This document shows positions 17,688-26,869 of a stretch of DNA of 58,803 bases, one piece after another. How positions within the stretch are numbered: position 1 is the first letter of the stretch; every line of letters begins with the position of its first letter. Under the pieces are notes generated by a model. It saw only the letters and a program-made list of their open reading frames with translations. It was not told where the DNA came from and did not search any database. The position numbers and the translations under genes are program-made. Where the stretch lies: contig RZYO01000005.1 of assembly GCA_009930325.1 (NCBI GenBank), positions 1-58,803 of the forward strand, read 5' to 3'. This DNA is from Spirochaetia bacterium. Its GTDB lineage: Bacteria; Spirochaetota; Spirochaetia; Sphaerochaetales; Sphaerochaetaceae.

Positions 17688-18657
17688 ATTTTGTAATTAA
17701 TACTTTTACATTTCCGCCACAAATCATTCCCAATTGGCTTGCCTTAGTATTTGATAAATTATGGTAATACAATTGGGTTTTTTTATCATTATTTAATAAT
17801 AGATTTTTGCAATCTTTTATAACTTGAGCTTCAACAGCGCCTCCACCAATAGTACCTTGAATATCTCCATTTTTAAACACAGCTAAAAAGGATCCTTCTT
17901 CTCTTGGTGCAGAACCATTCTTTTCAATTATTCTTGCTACAACAAATTCTTCATTTTCCTTAGCTAATTTTTTTAATAATGGCACATCAAGTTCTATTTG
18001 TTTTTTAGAACCTTTTGTAACCTTAATTATTTCGGAAACAATTGAAATAGCAATTTCTTCTGGAGTTTGAGCATTAATATCTAATCCAATTGGAGAATAA
18101 ATAGTATCAAGAAGAGCCTTATCAATAGACAATTCTTTTTTATTAATTTCTTCGATTATAGCATTTTTTGTAGCTGAAACTTTTGATTTTGATCCTATCA
18201 TTCCTACATATCTTGTTTTTTTTAATAATGCAGATTCTAAACATGATTTGTCATGTTTATGACCTCTTGTTGCAATAATTACAGCAGCATTTGATAAATC
18301 TAAATTTAATATTTCTTTGCTATAATCTCCAAGAATTAAATTTGCATTGGGATATTTATCAGTATTACAAAATTCTATTCTATCTTCAATTATTGTAATT
18401 TTCCAATCCAATAATTGTGCTAATTGATAAACAGCATTACCAATATGACCTCCGCCACACATAACAACTTCTAATTTGCCACCAAGAACTTCTGACAAGT
18501 ATTCACCATCATTTAGTACATCATTAGTGGTAGAAAATAATAATTGTTGTTTATTATTGTATATAGCCTCATTCCCTAAATTGCTTTCATTTAATCTAGT
18601 TCTTCTTTCAATTGTATCATTTAAATTTTCTAAAATTATTTTAAAATAGTTATTCAT
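17677..18657 (-). CDS. XdhC/CoxI-family protein with reversed domain order
   Basis: Molybdenum-hydroxylase maturation factor family (XdhC inserts sulfurated molybdenum cofactor). In ordinary XdhC the XdhC_CoxI domain precedes a Rossmann domain. Here the Rossmann part comes first: GGGHIGNAVYQLAQLL at about 69-84, GMIGSKSK, then SPIGLDINAQTPEEIAISI. The CoxI part comes last (about 235-320): EKNGSAPREEGSFLAV and GTIGGGAVEAQV. The 326-aa protein has no sign of truncation. I chose ATG at 18657 (AGGAAC upstream); an in-frame start 12 codons earlier is less likely. It lies next to serine dehydratase and a second XdhC-type protein. Confidence 0.85.
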   Translation of the reverse strand: MNNYFKIILENLNDTIERRTRLNESNLGNEAIYNNKQQLLFSTTNDVLNDGEYLSEVLGGKLEVVMCGGGHIGNAVYQLAQLLDWKITIIEDRIEFCNTDKYPNANLILGDYSKEILNLDLSNAAVIIATRGHKHDKSCLESALLKKTRYVGMIGSKSKVSATKNAIIEEINKKELSIDKALLDTIYSPIGLDINAQTPEEIAISIVSEIIKVTKGSKKQIELDVPLLKKLAKENEEFVVARIIEKNGSAPREEGSFLAVFKNGDIQGTIGGGAVEAQVIKDCKNLLLNNDKKTQLYYHNLSNTKASQLGMICGGNVKVLITKFTS

Positions 18658-18884
18658 AAAAATAGTTCCTAATATATTTTGGGTTTTCACCAATATTTAA
18701 AATTCTAAATCATCATTTAATAAAAGATGATATTCTTTTCTATCTCTATTCTAAAATATTTTAATTATATTATCCATTCTTTATATTAATAATAAATGGA
18801 ATAATTTTTGAATATTTTATTTAATTATTATTAAAAAGATAAATATAGCTTATTTTTTTAAAAAAATGTTGTAAAGTAATTTTT

Positions 18885-20150
18885 ATGGAATCAATAAGAA
18901 ATTTATATAAAATAGGTTATGGTCCCTCAAGCAGTCATACAATGGGACCAAGATTTGCAACTAACATGTTTTTAAAAGAATGTCCGAATGCAAATAAATA
19001 TAAGGTTATACTTTTTGGATCATTAGCAGCAACAGGCAAGGGACACTTAACTAATGTTGCAATTGAAGAAGTATTTTATTCAATTAACAAGCCAATAGAA
19101 ATCATATGGAAACCGGAAGAATTCAAATCCTACCATCCAAATGCATTAACTTTTTTTGCTTATGATGAAAGTGACAAAATTATTCTAGAAAAGACATATT
19201 ACAGTGTTGGTGGTGGTTCTGTAGAAGAAGAAGGTAAAAAAAATCTTAATAAAGAACTAATTTATTCAGATGAATTTAATTCAATGCAAAAAATACTTGA
19301 ATTCTGTGAGAAAGAAGGCCTCCAACTTTGGGAATTTGTTAAACAAATTGAAGGTGTTTCTATATTATCTTATATGGAAGAAGTTTGGGATTCGATGGTT
19401 TTTGCCGTAAAAAAAGGTTTAGAAACTGAAGGGGTATTACCCGGTGGTTTGAAGCTACAAAGAAAAGCTTCAATGTATTATTCAAAAAGCTTAAATTATA
19501 CAGGATCTATGAAACATAATAGTGAAATAATAGCTTATGCATTAGCTGTAAGTGAGGAAAATGCAAGTGGTAATGTTATTGTAACAGCACCAACCTGTGG
19601 AAGCTGCGGTATATTACCATCGGTTTTATATTATCTCTACAAGAACCACCATTTAACAAAAACAAAAATTTTAAATGCATTACTCTGTGCAGGATTAATT
19701 GGAAATCTAGTTAAAGAAAATGCTTCAATAAGCGGTGCAGAAGTAGGTTGTCAAGGAGAAGTGGGCGTAGCTTGTGCAATGGCTAGTGCTGCTGCTACTC
19801 AAATCCTTGGAGGCTCAATATATCAAATTGAATATGCTGCAGAAATGGGGCTAGAACATCATTTAGGATTAACTTGTGATCCTATGTTAGGATTAGTTCA
19901 AATTCCTTGTATTGAAAGGAATGCAATGGCTGCTATAAGAGCATTAGATCATTGTACATATGTTTTATTAAGTGATGGACGACATAAAGTTTCTTTTGAT
20001 GAAGTTGTTGAAGTAATGAAGAAAACTGGGCACGATATTCCACCTTTATATAGAGAAACTTCTCAAGGAGGACTTGCTATGATTCAAAAATGGAAAGAAG
20101 ATAGAGAAAATGCCCTTAAAAATAAGAGCATTTTAGAAAGAAAAATTTAA
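18885..20150 (+). CDS. sdaA: L-serine dehydratase, single-chain iron-sulfur type
   Basis: Fe-S enzyme deaminating L-serine to pyruvate and ammonia, 421 aa. The N-terminal beta-type domain carries GYGPSSSHTMGPR. The alpha-type part has MKHNSEIIAYALAVSEENA, TAPTCGSCGILPSVL, GCQGEVGVACAM and HHLGLTCDPMLGLVQIPC, which include the cysteines expected to hold the [4Fe-4S] cluster. Both halves are in one chain, unlike the split Firmicute enzyme. There is no clear Shine-Dalgarno before the ATG. The 3' end overlaps the convergent XdhC-YqeB gene by 4 bases. Its likely role is amino-acid fermentation feeding pyruvate to acetate kinase. Confidence 0.93.
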   Translation: MESIRNLYKIGYGPSSSHTMGPRFATNMFLKECPNANKYKVILFGSLAATGKGHLTNVAIEEVFYSINKPIEIIWKPEEFKSYHPNALTFFAYDESDKIILEKTYYSVGGGSVEEEGKKNLNKELIYSDEFNSMQKILEFCEKEGLQLWEFVKQIEGVSILSYMEEVWDSMVFAVKKGLETEGVLPGGLKLQRKASMYYSKSLNYTGSMKHNSEIIAYALAVSEENASGNVIVTAPTCGSCGILPSVLYYLYKNHHLTKTKILNALLCAGLIGNLVKENASISGAEVGCQGEVGVACAMASAAATQILGGSIYQIEYAAEMGLEHHLGLTCDPMLGLVQIPCIERNAMAAIRALDHCTYVLLSDGRHKVSFDEVVEVMKKTGHDIPPLYRETSQGGLAMIQKWKEDRENALKNKSILERKI

Positions 20151-21718
20151 TTAATTTTATTTAAAAATTTATATATTGAACTTAATACACCACCTGCTAT
20201 ATTCCGACCTTTGTCTGATACAGTAAGGTGGTTTGCTTCAATTCCTCTAGGATCAATATCAGCGACTTTAAATCCTTTTGAAACTATAAGATCATTAGTT
20301 AATAATCCACGAATCTTACCATCAATAGTTGCTTCAACTAATGTTTCATCAACTTTTGCAATAATATCACCTTTTTGAACAATATCACCAATTTCTTTTA
20401 AAGCAACCCATTTACCTGCAATGGGGCTATGTATTACCCTTTCTTTTCCATATCCGCCAATTATACCTGGTATTCCTGAGTTTTCAATTGCTTTACCTTC
20501 ATAAATTACGGTACCTAAGTAATGGCCTCTTTTTGTTTCTATTATACAATGACAATCTTTATTAACTTCAAATCCTGGGCCCAAAGCAATTACTAATGGA
20601 GCATCTGTAATATTAGTTCCTAAATTCTTTTTTGCTAATATTGCGTCAATTACAATTAATGGTTTAATAATTTTTATTAATGAAGCCTCTTTATCCGCCA
20701 CTATTGCAATATTACCAGATTCTAGAACTTCAAAAATATTTGTTAAATCCTCTTTATTGCATTTTATTGCAAGAGAGCCTCCGACTTCATATTGTCCATC
20801 ATACATTGCTTGAGCAAAAGAAACAGTCCTTCTAATAACAGTTGGTTGATCAGTTTCTAAAGCAATAATTTTAAATCCTAATCGATGTAATTTTAAGATA
20901 GTAGCTGTAGCTAAATCACCAGCGCCTCTGATAATAATAGGTCTATATAAATTGTTTCTTTTTATAGGATTTCTATTTTTTTCACAACTAAGTAATTCAC
21001 TTACAATACTTAAACCAACTTGATAAGGAGTTTGCCCTCCTAAATTCAATCCGATAGGGCAGTGTAATTTAAGATTTTGTTCAGCTGTAATATCTAAATT
21101 TCCAATCAGATTATACATATGGTTGTGGCTAGTCATAATACCAACATACCAAGAATCGGATTGTAAAGCTTTCTTATAATCAGATTCTTCCATAAGAGAA
21201 TGATTTAAAACTAAAATAGCACTATCAGTTGTATTAATCTCACTTAGTGTTAAACCAATATTATCACTTAAAAGTATGGAACTAGCCATAGGAAAATCAT
21301 CTTGAGAAGAATATTCTTTTCTTTTCTCAATAAGAATTATTTCAAATCCAGATTTTGATGCAATTTCAGCAACATTTTTTCCAACATGACCACCACCAAT
21401 TATTATTACTTTAGAAGAATTTTCTCCTATATCAATTGATACTTTTATAAAGTCTTTTTTTAAATCATCATCACGATAAATTTTAAATAAACCGCCTTTT
21501 TTGTCAGATAATGCTTGTTTTGCTTTTTCAATAGCTTTGAATTCTAATAAACCTCCACCAATTGTACCAAAACTATTTCCATTACTTTGTACAAGCATTC
21601 GACCACTTGTTCGTGTTACAATTCCACTATAATCACATAGAGTTACCCATGCAAATGGAATGTTTTTACTTTCAAGTTCTGAGGCGATTTTATAAGGGGA
21701 ATAATTGTTATTTTTCAT
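20147..21718 (-). CDS. XdhC-YqeB fusion, selenium-dependent molybdenum hydroxylase maturation protein
   Basis: Two modules in one protein of about 523 aa. The N-terminal 1-255 is a normally ordered XdhC: CoxI part with RTSGRMLV and GTIGGGLLEFKA, then Rossmann GGGHVGKNVAEIA and CPIGLNLGGQTPYQVGLSI. The C-terminal part (about 260-523) matches the YqeB/EF2563 family tied to selenium-dependent molybdenum hydroxylases (IIRGAGDLATATILKL, ALGPGFEVNKDCH, VIHSPIAGKW). These families are usually separate genes. No hydroxylase subunit is in the window. I chose ATG 21718; ATG 21727 is in frame. Neither has a Shine-Dalgarno, and the promoter sits so close that a leaderless mRNA is plausible. Confidence 0.88.
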   Translation of the reverse strand: MKNNNYSPYKIASELESKNIPFAWVTLCDYSGIVTRTSGRMLVQSNGNSFGTIGGGLLEFKAIEKAKQALSDKKGGLFKIYRDDDLKKDFIKVSIDIGENSSKVIIIGGGHVGKNVAEIASKSGFEIILIEKRKEYSSQDDFPMASSILLSDNIGLTLSEINTTDSAILVLNHSLMEESDYKKALQSDSWYVGIMTSHNHMYNLIGNLDITAEQNLKLHCPIGLNLGGQTPYQVGLSIVSELLSCEKNRNPIKRNNLYRPIIIRGAGDLATATILKLHRLGFKIIALETDQPTVIRRTVSFAQAMYDGQYEVGGSLAIKCNKEDLTNIFEVLESGNIAIVADKEASLIKIIKPLIVIDAILAKKNLGTNITDAPLVIALGPGFEVNKDCHCIIETKRGHYLGTVIYEGKAIENSGIPGIIGGYGKERVIHSPIAGKWVALKEIGDIVQKGDIIAKVDETLVEATIDGKIRGLLTNDLIVSKGFKVADIDPRGIEANHLTVSDKGRNIAGGVLSSIYKFLNKIN

Positions 21719-21725
21719 AAATACC

Positions 21726-21734
21726 ATTATATCA
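21726..21734 (-). promoter_or_regulatory. Extended -10 promoter abutting the XdhC-YqeB start
   Basis: On the minus strand TGATATAAT gives an extended -10 box (TG-N-TATAAT). Its last base is at 21726, so transcription would begin at about 21719, one base before ATG 21718. This fits a leaderless or nearly leaderless transcript and explains the missing ribosome site. Confidence 0.4.
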
Positions 21735-21760
21735 TAAAAAATATAATCATGATAAGAAAA

Positions 21761-21811
21761 TAAATAAAAAAACCTTCAAATTATTAATATTTTTATCAAT
21801 AATTGAAGGTT
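21761..21811 (-). terminator. Terminator of ackA
   Basis: AACCTTCAA (21771-21779) pairs with TTGAAGGTT (21803-21811), and weaker pairing continues inside. Read on the minus strand, the stem is followed by a T-rich run (21761-21770). It lies 24 bases after the ackA stop. Confidence 0.8.
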
Positions 21812-21834
21812 ATATTTTACGAATGAGAAATTAA

Positions 21835-23178
21835 TTATTTAGCATTTGGAGCTTTTACTAAAATTGTTTTCAAGAAAGGTTTTTTTTCAAGATTTTTAAC
21901 AAGTGCTCTAGCTCTAGCCTTATTAACATAATTTGGATCTTCAAATGAATATTTAAAATTAGTATGAATATCATATGTATTATTCATAAGTGCATAAGCA
22001 TCTTCAGTCATTACTAATTCTTCATCAGTTGGAATAACATAAATTCTTGAAGGAGAAGACTCTTTACTAATGTCAAATTCTCCATTTCTACAACGACAAT
22101 TATTATTCTTTTCAACATCAACATCGATTCCTAAATTAGCAATACCTTCTAAAGCAGCAAGTCTAATATGTTCACCCATTTCTCCAACACCAGCGGTAAA
22201 TACAACAGCATCTACTCTACCTAATAAAGCAGCATAAGCCCCGATATATTTTTTAATTCGATGTCCTTCCATTTTGATAGCTAATTGAGCTCTTTTGTTT
22301 CCTTCTTCAGCTTGAGTATGGACATCTCTTCTATCAGTTAGTCCACATAGACCTAACAAACCACTTTTTTTATTTAATGTAGCATCCATTTCAGAAGGAG
22401 TCATTTTTGTTTTTTCCATCATAAAAGGAATAATTGCTGGATCTAAATCGCCGCTTCTTGTACCCATAATTAATCCTTCTAAAGGAGTTAATCCCATTGA
22501 AGTATCAACACAAACACCATTTTTTACAGCACAAACAGAAGCACCATTACCAATATGACAAATAATAACATTTGTATCTTTGTTTTCTTTTCCTAATAAT
22601 ACAGCTGCTCTTTTAGCACAATATAAGTGAGAAGTTCCGTGGAAACCATATCTTCTTACATTATAATCTGTATACCAACTATAAGGTAGAGCATACATAA
22701 AAGCTTCTTCAGGCATGGTTTGGTGCCAAGCTGTATCCATTACAATTGCATGAGGAATATTAGGCATTACTTTTCTTGCTGCCTCAATACCCATGATATT
22801 TGCGGGCATATGAAGAGGTCCTAAAGGAATTAACTCCTTTAATTCTTTTATAACAAAATCTGTAACTAATTCAGATTTTTTGAATATTTCACCACCATGT
22901 AAAACTCTGTGTCCAACTGCACCAATTTGAGACAAATCACTTATTACACCATACTCGTCATCTACAAGCATTTTGATTATTAATTCAATTGCTTCTTTGT
23001 GAGTTGGAGAAGAAAACTTTGCTGTATATTCTTCTTTATCTTTTGCTTTGTGTTCAATTGTTGAATATTCAAGACCTATTCTTTCTACTACACCAACAGC
23101 TAGAACGTCTTTGTTTGTCCAATCAAATACTTGATACTTTGCAGAAGAACTTCCGCAATTCAGAGTTAGAATCACCAT
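21835..23178 (-). CDS. ackA: Acetate kinase
   Basis: Converts acetyl phosphate plus ADP to acetate and ATP, the energy-yielding end of fermentation. The 447-aa protein (slightly longer than the usual 400) shows [12 protein letters not shown] at the start, HRVLHGG, the catalytic-region [39 protein letters not shown] and [12 protein letters not shown] at 23178 follows AAGGAGCCC. It is transcribed alone; no phosphotransacetylase gene is adjacent. Its promoter carries a perfect palindrome that may be an operator (separate entry). Confidence 0.95.
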   Translation of the reverse strand: MVILTLNCGSSSAKYQVFDWTNKDVLAVGVVERIGLEYSTIEHKAKDKEEYTAKFSSPTHKEAIELIIKMLVDDEYGVISDLSQIGAVGHRVLHGGEIFKKSELVTDFVIKELKELIPLGPLHMPANIMGIEAARKVMPNIPHAIVMDTAWHQTMPEEAFMYALPYSWYTDYNVRRYGFHGTSHLYCAKRAAVLLGKENKDTNVIICHIGNGASVCAVKNGVCVDTSMGLTPLEGLIMGTRSGDLDPAIIPFMMEKTKMTPSEMDATLNKKSGLLGLCGLTDRRDVHTQAEEGNKRAQLAIKMEGHRIKKYIGAYAALLGRVDAVVFTAGVGEMGEHIRLAALEGIANLGIDVDVEKNNNCRCRNGEFDISKESSPSRIYVIPTDEELVMTEDAYALMNNTYDIHTNFKYSFEDPNYVNKARARALVKNLEKKPFLKTILVKAPNAK

Positions 23179-23227
23179 AATTTGGGCTCCTTAATTAAAA
23201 AATGTCTAAGATTTTTTTTAGAAAATA

Positions 23228-23264
23228 TGTGATAAATTATCACACAAATTAATACGATGTTCAA
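23228..23264 (-). promoter_or_regulatory. ackA promoter with palindromic operator candidate
   Basis: On the minus strand TTGAAC (23259-23264), a 17-base spacer and GATAAT (23236-23241) form a promoter toward ackA. The 17-base perfect palindrome TGTGATAAATTATCACA (23228-23244) covers the -10 box. It resembles Crp/Fnr- and Rex-type sites but matches neither spacing exactly (Crp sites have a 6-base centre, here 7). A redox or carbon-responsive repressor is a reasonable guess. Confidence 0.55.
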
Positions 23265-23305
23265 CTAAGATAATGCAAAAATTATAATATTTTCGTATAG
23301 TATGT

Positions 23306-24370
23306 ATGATAAAAAAAATTTTATTAGCAATGATATATATAAATTTAAGTTTATTGGGTTTATTTTCAACAAATGTCAGTTTAACAAACAACAATTTAAA
23401 TAAAAACTTAAAGATAGATATTTCAGATAAATTCAATAATGTCAGTATAAAATTTGAGAATAACAAAATTGTAGAAGTTAATTCCTTAAAATTATCGATA
23501 AATAATATCCTTATTAAAAAAGAAAAAATTCAACTAAACGAACAGGTAATTGTCGATAACTCATTAAGATACATAATAAGTTTTAATTATAATTTATTTA
23601 AAATTTCTTCTACTATTCCTTCTTTTTCAAATGATAAGATAGATATAAAAATTTTTGAATTAAATTATAATAATTTAATTTTTCAAACTTCCTATTACTA
23701 TAATTATTCAAATTTAAACAATAAGTTTTATTATGATTTTTCAAATTTACTTTATACAAAAAATGGTTATCTTTTTTATTTGGAATATGAATTTAAAAAT
23801 ATTTCCACCAAACAAGAATTAGGTATAACTAATTTAGGTACAAATTATAGCTCTATATATGCTCTCAATTTAAAACATTTTACTTTTTCTTTTAATGTTA
23901 AAAATATAAATGAAAAATATACATATAAAGTTATTTTTAATCATGGAAATTTTAAGTATGAATCAATTGATAAAATATATGATATTTCAATCTATGGAGG
24001 GCAGGGAATAAAAAGAAATAGACAAGTAAAAAGTAAGTTAAAATTAAACTATGATATTAATAACTTCCAAATAATGATTTATTTAAATTTCTTTACTGAA
24101 ATTGATTATGACGTATATCTAAAAAAAACAATTAATAAAGATTTTAAAATAAGAACTATTATAAGAAATAATGAAAATGAAATTGAACTTAGTTTAAATT
24201 ATAATAACAACTTTGCTTTTTATTTTATTTTCAATAATGTAAAAATAAACTTTTCAAATAATATTTTTGATATACAATACAATTTTAAAAACAAAAACAA
24301 TTATAGTTGTTACAATATTAAACTTAATAGTAATAGGGAATTAGAAATTAAATACCAAAGATTTTTATGA
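23306..24370 (+). CDS. Exported beta-rich protein of unknown function
   Basis: I do not recognise a family. The 354-aa protein has an N-terminal signal peptide: basic MIKK, then a hydrophobic run to about residue 22. The rest is very rich in Asn, Lys, Tyr, Phe and Ile, with alternating polar and hydrophobic residues in repeated short stretches (for example FYYDFSNLLYTKNGYLFYLEYEF), as in outer-membrane beta-barrels or beta-sandwich proteins. It has no cysteine lipobox. It ends with an FL, compatible with an outer-membrane C-terminus. No Shine-Dalgarno is obvious. The 3' end overlaps murB by 6 bases tail to tail. Confidence 0.65.
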   Translation: MIKKILLAMIYINLSLLGLFSTNVSLTNNNLNKNLKIDISDKFNNVSIKFENNKIVEVNSLKLSINNILIKKEKIQLNEQVIVDNSLRYIISFNYNLFKISSTIPSFSNDKIDIKIFELNYNNLIFQTSYYYNYSNLNNKFYYDFSNLLYTKNGYLFYLEYEFKNISTKQELGITNLGTNYSSIYALNLKHFTFSFNVKNINEKYTYKVIFNHGNFKYESIDKIYDISIYGGQGIKRNRQVKSKLKLNYDINNFQIMIYLNFFTEIDYDVYLKKTINKDFKIRTIIRNNENEIELSLNYNNNFAFYFIFNNVKINFSNNIFDIQYNFKNKNNYSCYNIKLNSNRELEIKYQRFL

Positions 24371-25282
24371 AAAATCACCTAATAATTGGACTTCGTATTC
24401 CAATTCTATATTAAATTTTTGCATAACTTTTTCTTTACAAATTTGACTTAATTTATAGACATCATCACTAGTTGCTTTATTTTTATTCATAATATAATTA
24501 GCATGTGTATCACAAATAATTGCATCTCCAACACTATAATTTTTTAAGCCACAAGCTTCAATTAATTTTCCAGCGATTTCATCTTTAGGATTTTTAAAAA
24601 TACTGCCAGCACTTGGATAAGTCAAAAGTCCCTTTGTAATTCTATTTTTTGTATTATTATCTTTAACTTGTTTTGCAAAAGTACTGTATTTATTCTTATC
24701 TAAAAAAAAGCCAGCTTCAAAAATCATTACTTTTTCCATATGTTTAAAAGGGCTATCGCGATATCCAAAATCTTCACCATTTCGATCCATTCTATGTGAT
24801 TTCCCATCAAATGTAATATAATCGACATAAAGTAAACGGTCACTTATAGTATATCCATAAGCCCCAGCATTGCCATATATTGCTCCTCCGATTGAACCTG
24901 GGATACCATTAAGACCCTCTAGACCAAGCATCCCGTCATTTTGAGTGATGTTTATTGCTCTATCAAGAGACATTCCTGCTCTACATGAAAAAATATTACC
25001 CCTAATTGAATATCTACATAATTTTGATGTTCTAATTGTTAATCCATCAATAGGTTTATCACTAATTAATAAATTAGAACCTAATCCTAATAAATTAATT
25101 TTTAAATTATTTTCTTTTGCATAATTAATAGCAACAATAAATTCTTCATATCTTCCTGGAGCACAAAAGTATTTTGCTTTTCCCCCAATTTTCATAGTTG
25201 TATATTGAGCTAAAGGAACATCGGTTTGAATTATATCTTCAAACTTGATTTTTTCATCTTCATGGCTTACATTATTATTCAT
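24365..25282 (-). CDS. murB: UDP-N-acetylenolpyruvoylglucosamine reductase
   Basis: FAD enzyme completing UDP-MurNAc synthesis for peptidoglycan. The 305-aa protein contains YTTMKIGGKAKYF, GLGSNLLISD, the long FAD loop GLNGIPGSIGGAIYGNAGAY, YRDSPFK and the active-site Ser motif PSAGSIFKNP, with a C-terminal EVQLLG. I chose ATG at 25282, which gives the normal N-terminus; a TTG at 25318 is in frame but gives an atypical extension. No good ribosome site is visible before either. It is divergent from cysS. Confidence 0.93.
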   Translation of the reverse strand: MNNNVSHEDEKIKFEDIIQTDVPLAQYTTMKIGGKAKYFCAPGRYEEFIVAINYAKENNLKINLLGLGSNLLISDKPIDGLTIRTSKLCRYSIRGNIFSCRAGMSLDRAINITQNDGMLGLEGLNGIPGSIGGAIYGNAGAYGYTISDRLLYVDYITFDGKSHRMDRNGEDFGYRDSPFKHMEKVMIFEAGFFLDKNKYSTFAKQVKDNNTKNRITKGLLTYPSAGSIFKNPKDEIAGKLIEACGLKNYSVGDAIICDTHANYIMNKNKATSDDVYKLSQICKEKVMQKFNIELEYEVQLLGDFS

Positions 25283-25431
25283 ATTTAGTATATTAACAAC
25301 GAATACATATTCTAGCAATGGTAAATTTAAAAAGAGATGTTATAATCAACAATATATTTATTCATTTGTTTATAAATATTAAATTATTTGTTATAATAAA
25401 AATAAATCTAAATTTTTTAAGGATAAAATAC

Positions 25432-26841
25432 ATGTCGATATATTTATATAATACAATGGGCCGAAAATTAGAAAAATTTAAACCAATTAATGATAATGAA
25501 GTAGGTTTATATACTTGTGGTCCTACAGTCTATAATTATGCACATATTGGAAATTTAAGAACTTTTATTTTTGAAGATGTTTTAAAAAGAGCTTTATTAC
25601 ATTCAAATTATAAAGTTAAACATGTTATGAATATTACTGATGTAGGTCATTTAACTGATGATGGTGATGATGGCGATGATAAAATGACAAAAAAAGCTAA
25701 GGAAGTAGGCAAAAGTGTTTGGGAAATTGCTTCTTTTTATACTGATGCTTTTATTAATGATGCTACTGATTTAAATTTATTAAAACCAAATGTTTTATGT
25801 AAAGCTACTGACCATATTTCTGATATGATAGAATTAATTAAAAGATTAGAAAAAAATGGACATACTTATATTAGTGGTGGCAATGTATATTTTTCAATTG
25901 ATACATATAAGGATTATGGTAAACTAGCAAATCAAAACTTAGATGATTTAATTACTGCTGTAAGAGATGATGTAAGTGTTGATGATAATAAAAAAAATAG
26001 TAAAGATTTTGTATTATGGTTCACAAATAGTAAATTTGGTGAACAACAAATGATGTGGGACTCTCCTTGGGGTAGAGGATATCCAGGATGGCATATTGAA
26101 TGTTCTGCTATGAGTATGAAATATCTTGGAGAATCCTTTGATATTCACTGTGGAGGCATTGATGCAATTCCAGTTCATCATACTAACGAAATTGCTCAAA
26201 GTGAAGCTGCTACTAATAAAAAATGGGTAAATTATTGGATACATGGAGAATTCTTATTAGATGAGACAGGGAAAATGAGCAAAAGTAAAGGAGATTTCTT
26301 AACTCTTTCTTTATTAAAGAATAAAGGATATGATCCTATGGATTATAGATTTTTTACTTTAAATGGTCATTATAGATCTCAGTTGAGGTTCAGCTTTGAA
26401 AATTTGGATACAGCAAGAAAAAACAGAGTGTCTATTGTTTCAAAAATACAAGATTTATTAGACAATGATGCTAAGCAAATTAAAATTGTTAGTGATGAAT
26501 CAATATCTCTCCAAAATGAATTTGATGAGTGTGTAAATAATAATTTAAATATGCCTATGGCTATTGCAGTATTATGGAAAACTATAAAAAGTAACATTGA
26601 TAATAGTGAGAAATACACATTACTATTATATTTTGATGAAGTTTTTGGCCTTAAATTTAGTGATATAAAAAAAAGAGAAATAGTTATTCCTAATGAGATA
26701 ATTGATCTTGTTAATTTAAGAATAAATGCTAAAAAAGAAAAAGATTTTAAAAAAGCAGATGAAATAAGAGCCGAAATTGAAAAATTAGGTTATGTTTTAA
26801 AAGATACTGCAAAAGGTCCAGTTTTATCAAAAAAACTGTAA
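25432..26841 (+). CDS. cysS: Cysteinyl-tRNA synthetase
   Basis: Class I aminoacyl-tRNA synthetase, 469 aa. It has the HIGH-type motif YAHIGNLRT with the preceding zinc-site Cys in TCGPTVYN, WHIECSAMS, HHTNEIAQSEA (zinc ligands) and the KMSKS loop GKMSKSKGDF. ATG at 25432 has AAGGAT upstream and matches the usual MSIYLYNT start, so the 38 in-frame codons upstream are not part of the gene. Downstream genes for an ECF sigma factor and its anti-sigma follow closely and may be co-transcribed. Confidence 0.96.
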   Translation: MSIYLYNTMGRKLEKFKPINDNEVGLYTCGPTVYNYAHIGNLRTFIFEDVLKRALLHSNYKVKHVMNITDVGHLTDDGDDGDDKMTKKAKEVGKSVWEIASFYTDAFINDATDLNLLKPNVLCKATDHISDMIELIKRLEKNGHTYISGGNVYFSIDTYKDYGKLANQNLDDLITAVRDDVSVDDNKKNSKDFVLWFTNSKFGEQQMMWDSPWGRGYPGWHIECSAMSMKYLGESFDIHCGGIDAIPVHHTNEIAQSEAATNKKWVNYWIHGEFLLDETGKMSKSKGDFLTLSLLKNKGYDPMDYRFFTLNGHYRSQLRFSFENLDTARKNRVSIVSKIQDLLDNDAKQIKIVSDESISLQNEFDECVNNNLNMPMAIAVLWKTIKSNIDNSEKYTLLLYFDEVFGLKFSDIKKREIVIPNEIIDLVNLRINAKKEKDFKKADEIRAEIEKLGYVLKDTAKGPVLSKKL

Positions 26842-26869
26842 CCCAAGTGTAACAGGATTGTTAATAATT

